Assembly: GCA_003290165.1 (NCBI GenBank)
Contig: QNQO01005785.1
Coordinates: 744,001-808,000 of the forward strand
Source: Berberis thunbergii
Lineage: Eukaryota > Streptophyta > Magnoliopsida > Ranunculales > Berberidaceae
Length of the DNA stretch: 64,000 nucleotides
Direction: 5' to 3'
Each line of letters opens with the position of its first letter. Position 1 is the stretch's first letter. Position numbers and translations under genes: made by a program. The notes beneath the pieces are model-generated. The model had not been told where the DNA came from. It did no database searches and saw nothing but the letters and a program-made list of their open reading frames with translations. This document shows, piece after piece, positions 56,673-64,000 of this stretch.

Positions 56673-58038
56673 ATGGTGACGACAAGGTCTCGCAACAATG
56701 GAAATGTTGCCGAGTCTTCGAACGCTCAAACTGGCAGAGAGCCGCAAATTCCACCACCGCCACGGAAGGAACCTCCTCAGACCTCCGCGTCGATGGCAGC
56801 CGCAGTAGACCTGAGAGTGGACCTACTTTCTACACAGATGCACAAATCGCAGAGACACTGGAAGCTCCCAAACAGCAGAATCCTCCACCTGTAGAGGAAG
56901 ACCGTGAATAGCGAAGGGCTCGTTCCCCAGAAAGTTCCAGAAAACATGTTTAGGAGAGCTGCATAGCCCCAACAACTTCTCAATGGATAAAACATGGACG
57001 CACGATCAATAGAGACCCAACGCCTAGAGCTGACAAACACATCTCGCACAACCCCTTTCACAACTGGGCCAAAACCTAGACGTACTGTTCAGTCTCATGG
57101 TCCCCCGTTATGGATCATATCATGGATGAACAGCAGCCAAAGAAATGCAACCCACCAAAATTGGAGTTTTACGATGGGACAGGAGATCCGGCTGATCACC
57201 TGCGCTATTTCTAGCACGTTATGGTGCTAAAAAAAGGGTTTGATGCAATAATGTGTCGATCACTCCCTACAAGTCAGAAGACGTCAGCACTGACGTGGTT
57301 CCACAACCTTCCTTCGAACTCCACTGATTCATTTCAAACGTTGGCATTTGCGTTTCATACATGCTTCGTGGGCAACCAACGACTCAGGAGAAGCCCATAT
57401 TATCTGCTGACCGTAAAGCAAAAATAGTATGAGACGTTGAGGGAGTGCGTCACTCGTTTTAATGATGAGCTAACCCTCATCGACAACTGTAGTGATGACA
57501 CTTCCGTCACGGCTTTCACTTCGGGTCTGAGAAGAGGCAAGCTCTATGACTTCCTCACCCTGGACCCTCGAGCCAATATGACAGACTTGCTCAAAGATGC
57601 TCAAAAATACATTACTCTGGATGAAATTTTTGTCGCCAAGAGAGAGGCAGAGTTAGAGAAGAAACCCTCTGCTTCGAAGGATAGGAAAGGTGGAAAGAAC
57701 AAAAATGACGATGACAGTAACAAGAGGAAGCGTATAGAGACAAGGTCGACTTGGGGCACCCCAAGCAGGAGAAGGCCTCTAATTATGTTGGGTCCAGGTC
57801 TGTCGCCCCTCTCAACACCAGTCTATTCGACATCCTTGATTCCATCAAGGATTGGAAAGAGCAGAAGTGGTTGCCTAAGCAGCAAGGAGACCCTGCTAGG
57901 CGCGACAACCATAAATACTACGCCTACCACAAGGAAGGCTGACATGATACTGAGGATTGTAGAAACCTTAGAGGAGAAGTCGAGTACTGGATAAGGAAAG
58001 GCAAATTCAAGGAGTTCCTAGGCTCAGACAAGAGGTAG
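56673..58038 (+). pseudogene. Tat-2 gag
   Basis: Starts MVTTRSRNNGNVAESSNAQ. The capsid (retrotransposon gag domain) reads FYDGTGDPADHLRYF, then stop, then HVMV (CAG to TAG at 57212-57214), TSALTWFHNLPSNSTDSFQT and RECVTRFNDELTLIDNCSDD. A basic linker follows (KKPSASKDRKGGKNKN), then a histidine/cysteine zinc site HKYYAYHKEG-stop-HDTEDCRNLRGEVEYW. Frameshifts and a few stops only, so decay is moderate. Confidence 0.88.
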
Positions 58039-58179
58039 AGCTGAGCAAAGGAAAGAGAAGACGCTATCAAAGAGATCGAAAAGGAAGCTCCTGACATCAT
58101 TTACATCCTCCATGGGGGTGGTCTCGAGGGATAACAATCAAACAGGTCTTGCAAGAGAACATTGGCCGAGATGCGGACA

Positions 58180-58731
58180 CCATTTTAGTACGTGGATCGA
58201 CAAGTGAAGCATGCACGAGTTCACTGCCTGATCCCATCACTGACGTTTACGGAGAGGGATCTCCTGGGGGTACATTCTCCTCACAATGACACCCTGGTCA
58301 TCTCCGTCCTTTTTACTAAGTGGGAGGTAAAGAAAGCTTTGGTGGACACTGGAAGCTCACTAAATGTCTTGTTCCTCAGTGCATTTTGCAACATACAACT
58401 ATAGGAGAAAGACCTAATGCCTGCCAACCACCCTATGGTCGGATTCAACGAAGATAAATACTTCCCCATCGGGAATATCAATCTAATTGTGGTGGCAGAA
58501 GAGCCACAACTACGGAAGCACCTTGTCCAGGAGTTCATGCTAGTTGACGCTTTGTCCACCTACAACATCATTCTGGGAAGGCCGCAACTTCATCATATGG
58601 AAGCAGTGGTATCCACCTTGCACCATTGCGTAAAATATACATCCAACCATGCCCAAAAGACTACTCCAATAGCTATTAATCAGCAAGGAACTACACACCA
58701 GCACAAATTCCACTATTCATTAACTTCATAA
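58180..58731 (+). pseudogene. Tat-2 aspartic protease
   Basis: Contains EVKKALVDTGSSLNVLFL with intact D-T-G-S-S, one stop after FCNIQL, then VDALSTYNIILGRPQLHHME and AVVSTLHHCVKYTSNHAQK. The retro-coding region ends here, and no RT follows. Confidence 0.88.
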
Positions 58732-60220
58732 GCTTTAAAAAAACTTCGCTAAAGGGACCACACAATACGAGCCATAACCATTTGTGCCTCCTTCTGGGCT
58801 GGATTAGTTTAGTTTCCGCTCGGTATTAAATTATTTGTTGCTTTGATTTCATTTCCTGTTTTCTGTTTTTCATTTCAGTGAAGGAAAATTGTTCGTACAA
58901 GACTTATTCCAAAAATAAGATAGATTTTATTGGCAATGAGAGATATTACAAAGCTTGTCGTCCAACAACTACATCAGTTTATACACTACAAGTATCTAAG
59001 TTCGATGCAAACATCTATCCGCTAAAACAAGGGTAGAGACTCTGATATGCTAATCCACCTCCAGAAGATAAGGTGGTGACGGTAAAGTGTCCATGATAGG
59101 AAATGAAGGAAAACACTCAATTCATTACTCTGTCAAATCACCCTGCAAAGATGATTGAGAGGTGCCAACATGAGCCATGAAATGAAACGCAAATGTTTTC
59201 AACCAGGCGGACTACCCTACGGAAAGGGACAAAAGCTGAAACAGAAGAAGGCAAAAGGAGGATGACCCTCCAGACGGAAGTGTCTGAAATGAAGCTGAGC
59301 TAATGTCACTAAAAATAAGGTCGCATTCATCCGAACCCCGCTACGCCAACCCGCCTTCCAGTTGGGGCGTCACGTGTGGAACTCGGAGTGGACAAACGCC
59401 ACAAACTAGCTGTTGATATTATCACCCAACAGCTGTAGCGAGTGGGAACTCGGGAGCCACAAAAAATGGAAGACAGACCTGTCCCCTGAGGAACAGTTCG
59501 TACTTCTTCTACGAAATATAAGAAGATATTATAAGATCTCATGGGATCAACACAGCGCCCACCCAGATCAGGCGACACCACATAATAGCAAGTCTTATCA
59601 AGACTCATCGATTTAAATGTCATAACATTTGAAGACTTTAGTAGAGGAGATCTTCCTTCAGCCTTTGAACAACCCAAAGCAAACTTTCTGGTAATATGCA
59701 TTTAATTAACATGCTCTTCCATTTTCATTGCAATTTTTGAATGCAGAATAGCCAGCCCATATATAGGCGAAATGGTTTACGAAGAGACGTCAACAAGCAG
59801 TTACTTCAACATTAAATGTCATACGGGAAATAAAAAAAATGACAGTTCCAATAACAACTGCACAAGTCCAAATCTTTTGAATTCATAGCCTTGCAGGCGA
59901 CCCCATTAACTGAGGGGAGTAATCGATACTGAACTGTCTCGCAGAATGTGTCGTATCCCTAACATGTTGATCCATAAAGATTTTCTAAATGGGCCCCTCA
60001 GCTAATAAGCCCGAGCTTATGCTCTACCAGATTCGATCCAGCACACGCAAAATAACAAACAACAAAGGCCCTAAGTGCCCACAGAGTAAGGAGCGCTCCT
60101 AGAAAGTGTTATCATAATACCCAAGGCATCAACTCTACTATTATTCCGCTGCCGTTCATTAATGCCGGTCAATCTATTATTAGCTCGATCGATTGATCCA
60201 ATACTGAAATCAGACCATCT
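58732..60220 (+). other. Tat-2 non-coding spacer where pol would be expected
   Basis: About 1.5 kb without any RT, RNase H or integrase motif in six frames. Contains scattered short ORFs only. Confidence 0.65.
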
Positions 60221-60500
60221 GGCAAGTTAAGTAAGTCAGGACCCCCAAGTCAGACTTACACGCCCAAAATCTTATAGGCAAGTTAAACAGGTCAGGACTC
60301 CCAAGTCAGATTTACAAGCCCTTTATCTTACAGGCGAGTTAAGTAAGTCAAGACCCCCCAGTTAGACTTACACACCTAGAATCTTACAGGCAAGTTAAGT
60401 AAGTCAGGACCCCCAAGTCAGACTTATACGCCCAGAATCTCACAGGTGAGTTAAGTAAGTTAGGACACCCAAGTCAGACTTACACGGCCAAAATCTTATT
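60221..60500. repeat. Tat-2 internal array, 5 x 56 bp
   Basis: Units start at 60221, 60277, 60333, 60389 and 60445. Each begins GGCAAGTTAAGTAAGTCAGG or a close variant and ends near AATCTTACA. The spacing is exactly 56 bp each time. Confidence 0.95.
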
Positions 60501-61215
60501 CTAACCAAAGCTTAGTCGGTTTTGATCCATGACAATAGCTTTTGGTACACTCTAACGGCCAGTTCATTAAGTTAAACGGGTGTCAACGGTTTAGAGAGTG
60601 GCAACTTAGTCAGCACTCTAATGATGCCTAATCGAGACGGCTTGCCAATGATCATTTTCCAAACATGGGCAATAGATCGAACCCGACCAAAACTTAGTCG
60701 GTGACGATCAACGACAATAGATAATAACGGATTCCAACGGCCTAGAAAGTGGGAGTCTAGTCAGCACTCTCGATGCCTGAATAAGATGGATTGCCAGGGG
60801 TCACTACTTGTATGCAAACAGTGATCGCCGAACCACGTCCAAAACTTAGTTAGTGGCCATTGATGACAATGGTTTTGGTTTGCTTGAAGCCAAGTTTGTT
60901 GCGCGCGGGTTTCAACGACCTAGAAAGTGGGAGCTTAGTCAGTGCTAATATAGCCTAGTGAAGATGGATTTTCAGGGATCATTGGCCAATTATAGACAAT
61001 GATTGTCGAAGCCCTGCCAAAAGTTAAGTAAGAACAACTGACGATGATAACTGCTGGCTCGCTCCAATTCCTAGTCTGCCACGAACGGATCAAGATGAGT
61101 CGGAAAGTGGGAGCTTAGTTAGTGCTCATGTAGCCTGGTGAAGATGGCTTGTTAAGGACCACCATGGTCGTTGAAACCTGACTCTGTTTTAGTCAGACAT
61201 AACTGGCGATAACAA
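60501..61215. repeat. Tat-2 second internal repeat family, about 150-180 bp units
   Basis: Diverged units share AAAACTTAGTCGGTGACGAT-type starts (near 60508, 60690, 60838, 61017, 61184), CAATAG, GAAAGTGGGAGCTTAGTCAG and GATGGATTGCCAG. Spacing varies from about 150 to 180 bp. Confidence 0.82.
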
Positions 61216-61639
61216 CCCCCGATCCAATTAAGCCTATTCTACGAATAGCAAATAAAAATAAGTCAAAGGTCCGGTTAGAATTTTAAAAACTCGACCTAGA
61301 CGACTCACAAAGACTACTGTCCAATCATCTACAAGGGCGCAAGCGCTGAGATCACAGTCTGACTGATACACTTATAACAACAACTGCTAGTCCAACAGAC
61401 AAGCAAGCCGCTAGACAGAGGGTGTATTACACTCTCCGATCTCTAAAAAGGAGTATGACCAGAACTGCACCAACCATTGCAGCACAAGAAGTCAAAGCTC
61501 CCAATAGAGAATCAAACAGAAGCTTCCTAGCCCATTAAAGTTTTTCGTCTGACAATTAATGTCAAAATAAGACAAAACAGATAAAAGGTAGCATGAAAAG
61601 GAAAGGAAGACAAAAAGTGCAAAGTACTATTCATTGACA
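61216..61639. other. Tat-2 spacer between repeats and antisense ORF
   Basis: Nothing coding recognised. Confidence 0.45.
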
Positions 61640-63780
61640 AGCTTGAGTACATGATTCACCTTATTAGGAGGAAATTCAGATACAACAGAACTAGACTTAG
61701 CTGTAGAAGAAGCAGAAGACACATCTGTTGGTGCTACCTTTCGACCCCCCTCATCAGGGCCTCTTTCTTCTTTAGACGAATCGGAGGTCGCTCCAAACTC
61801 TGCATATGCAATATCTTTTTAATAGGAGAGATCCCAGTAGGGGTTCTCATTTTTTCAGCAGAAGCAAGAGCTCCAGCTTTCCATGCATGACTCTGTTGAA
61901 TTCAAATGTGCCTTGGGCCTCGAGAAACTTCTCTTCGTGTTTTCTTAATTCAGTGAGCTCCTACTTCTGCTCCAACTCGCCTGATAAGATTTCAGTCTTG
62001 GACTGCTCAACATCCAGCTTATCATTGACGATATTCAACTCACTCTACACCAATTGGAACTGCTCTCCAGCGGTTCGCTCACTCTCGGCATGAAACTCAA
62101 CATTAGCTTGCAATTGCTGACACCGGACAGTCTACTCAGATTCCTTCTTAATTCTCTTAGCATGTAGAGTCTGCAGTTAAGCTTGCACTCCATCCATAGA
62201 ACCACGGGCAAGCTGTAAGTCACGACAAACAAGGTTTAATTCATTCTCGAACTGATCTCTTGCAGACAATGCCCCCGCCAAGCCGTACTTAAGTGCTTCC
62301 AAGTGAGCATCCGACTCAATTGACCTAGACTACACTCCAGTATTTGAGATTGCTTCGAGTTGCTTCCTCAACGACTCAGTTTCGTGAAGAGTATTAGAGT
62401 ATGACTTCTGCAGGTTTACGAAGGTTCATTCCATAGTATACACTCTCATGAGCGACATCGACTTCAAGTCTAGACGCGACTACTTAATTTAGATATAACA
62501 TCCCTAGCACGAGGTCTTTCTGCCTTTTATCCAAACGCACTCCTAGCTTCTCTCCCACTGGCTCCGGAGCACAGTTTTCCAGTCAGTCGTTCCACATGCG
62601 GATATGCTTCCTTGCAGTGTAAGAGATGTAAACCTCCTGATGCCAAGCTTGGTTGCTCATCTGGAGCAAACATATTTGTCCGAGCATTCGGATGGTCATT
62701 CGAAACAAGAATCACTCCAGCACTGCTCTTAGCTGTCTTCACTGCATCAGGGCCCTTATCAACAACTTTCCTTTTGCCCGCAACAATCGGCTCTTTCTCA
62801 CGTACCGGTCTAGCTTCAGTTGATGGAGAAAAGGGAAGCAAATTATTCCTTGGACTCGTCGTCAGTTGAATATGAGAATGAGAACGAGATGGAACATAAT
62901 ATGAACGAAAAGAAGGAGAACTTTCACCATGATGTCGACGATCAGACGACTCTTCAACATGTTCATGATCCATAGAGACAAAGCTCGAAGTCCTTTATTG
63001 AAAAAGGATGATTGTTCGAAGGTCCCATGGCCGCTTGCAGCAACATGTTATTCATAAACTCCGCTTGCTTGGTGCTCAGTTTGGTAACATCCTCCACACC
63101 CACCATTTGCAGATAATCTCTCTCTAAGTCAACAGGAGAGACATGGGCCATGACTCGAGCATCAGGCCCCTCAGACACAACAATCCCACCTGGCTCTTGC
63201 CCGATAGCATCACGTCCCTCGGAGAAATAAGCGCCTCATCTATTTCTGCCCTTTTTGAAGGGCTTGAAACCTTGATCTTAGGAAGCTTCCTCTATAGCGA
63301 AATAAATGCACCTTCATGCTTTGGCTTCTTTACCAGATACACATTGGGAGCCACGAGCCAATAAGCCCACAGACCGCTGCGCTCAAGATTAGAAGGTTTG
63401 ACTACATATTCTACCTCTAGACGAGGCATGTCACATAACTCATCCATAGTTACTTTATCTTCAACAGAAAGAGGCGGAGTAGAGAATCTCCCTGCAAAAT
63501 TCATAACAGGTCAATCTAATATTCGGTTGACACCAGCAAGACCGGAGAAGGAATCAACATACTCAGTGGTCTAAATTCATGCTCGATCGAACGACCAACA
63601 AGCTCAAAGTACTGGGAGTCCGTAGGAGCCATGACACAAAACTTCTGTTACGATTTAAAATCATCAGGCAGTTTTCCATGAAACAAAACTTCTGCAGGAG
63701 CCAAGGAAATCTCTTAGACTCAATCATTATGACTGCACAGCTGCTTCATGAAATGACCTAGTGGATCGATAGGATGACCC
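61640..63780 (-). pseudogene. Tat-2 antisense ORF with coiled-coil C-terminal part
   Basis: Read opposite to gag-PR, with its N-terminal end beside the 3' LTR. Segments in order are SLAPAEVLFHGKLPDDFKS (about 63710-63650), GRFSTPPLSVEDKVTMDELC and SGLWAYWLVAPNVYLVKKPK (63504-63292), LSTKQAEFMNNMLLQAAMG (about 63080), and MDHEHVEESSDRRHHGESSP to about 62530 (S/P/R-rich). A long helical, heptad-like part follows (SLRKQLEAI, AGEQFQLV, ELTELRKHEEKFLEAQGTFE, about 62400-61880). Stops and frameshifts are frequent. The placement and coiled-coil end match the Tat-1 aORF at 24492-26725; the function is unknown. Confidence 0.7.
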
Positions 63781-63786
63781 ACTAAC

Positions 63787-63800
63787 TTGGGGGGAGTAGC
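63787..63800 (+). other. Tat-2 polypurine tract
   Basis: TTGGGGGGAGTAGC immediately before the 3' LTR. It ends in AGTAGC, as does the Tat-1 tract. Confidence 0.88.
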
Positions 63801-64000
63801 TGATGATACATCAAACCGTTTTCTGATCAGCACCGTACACGTGTCATGATAATCTCGTCAATAGAATGAAGCTGGACCGATTGCACGTTCAATCTAGCGA
63901 GGCCAATACAGTAGTAAACCCATCATTGGTAGAATCTAGACAGTCGGGTCCGAGTTGCAATGAGCCAGTAAGCTCACACGTCACGCGATTAGGCCCAATA
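63801..64000 (+). repeat. Tat-2 3' LTR, cut by the window end
   Basis: 200 bp matching 55920-56120, with scattered substitutions. The rest, and the right target duplication (expected GCCAT), are outside the window. Confidence 0.92.

Larger units (their letters stand above)
55920..64000 (+). mobile_element. Tat-2: non-autonomous Tat-lineage element with gag-PR, tandem repeats and antisense ORF (partial)
   Basis: 5' LTR 55920-56594, PBS at about 56597, gag 56673-58038, protease to 58731, a non-coding region with two tandem arrays, an antisense coiled-coil ORF (61640-63780, minus), PPT and 3' LTR from 63801 to beyond the window. RT, RNase H and integrase are completely absent, so it would depend on another element for copying and integration. 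It is inserted in the integrase of Athila-2; the left target site is GCCAT. Confidence 0.9.

Noticed and set aside
60221..60500. CRISPR-like array
   Set aside because: Units are directly adjacent 56-bp tandem copies with variation spread over the whole unit and no unique spacers, in plant retroelement DNA.

Overview
The window is nuclear DNA of a flowering plant, most likely a eudicot. It has GT-AG introns of very unequal size, plant Ty3/gypsy (Tat and Athila-like), L1-type and RTE-type retroelements, a copy of plastid rps12/rps7 DNA, and TRIM, SINE, MULE-like and hAT-like elements. There is no bacterial or viral gene organisation and no CRISPR array. Only one ordinary host gene is visible.

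1-9446: the last ten exons of an acyl-activating enzyme (AMP-forming acyl-CoA synthetase, AAE17/18 type) on the + strand. The frame is intact for 441 residues and ends in the peroxisomal signal A-K-L. Its 4.3-kb fourth intron holds about 1 kb of plastid DNA (rps12 exon 2, group II intron, exon 3, rps7) and an antisense L1-type ORF1 relic with a 243-bp tandem duplication.

9447-19700: gene-free DNA with small elements whose ends can be seen: two SINE-like insertions, a foldback, a hAT-like element with a SINE in its tip, a 2.4-kb long-TIR MULE-like element with an exact 9-bp target duplication and an inner foldback, and a 632-bp TRIM with LTRs, PBS and PPT.

19742-49845: a multi-level nest of retroelements. 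An L1-type LINE (LINE-0, +) is split in its RNase H by a Tat-type gypsy element (minus strand, TSD GAAAG). That element is split in its RNase H by a non-autonomous Athila-like element (+, TSD GTTAT). The Athila-like element contains an RTE LINE fragment, and its 3' LTR is split by a nearly complete L1-type LINE (LINE-A, minus). LINE-A is split by a 5'-truncated LINE (LINE-B, +, 17-bp TSD). Target duplications are visible at every one of these junctions, so the order of insertion can be read directly.

49850-64000: a tRNA-type SINE on the minus strand, an unassigned LTR-like stretch, and a decayed Athila-type gag-pol. The Athila integrase is interrupted by a second Tat-type element that runs off the window. 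That element keeps gag and protease, lacks RT, RNase H and integrase, and carries a 5 x 56-bp array, a family of about 150-180 bp repeats, and a coiled-coil ORF antisense to its own transcript.

The most interesting theme is that both Tat elements, one with pol and one without, carry a reverse-oriented ORF whose N-terminal end lies next to the 3' LTR and whose C-terminal part is coiled coil. Almost all element genes are broken, often by changes that fit C-to-T or G-to-A decay. All family calls are from reading the sequence by eye; no database search was run.
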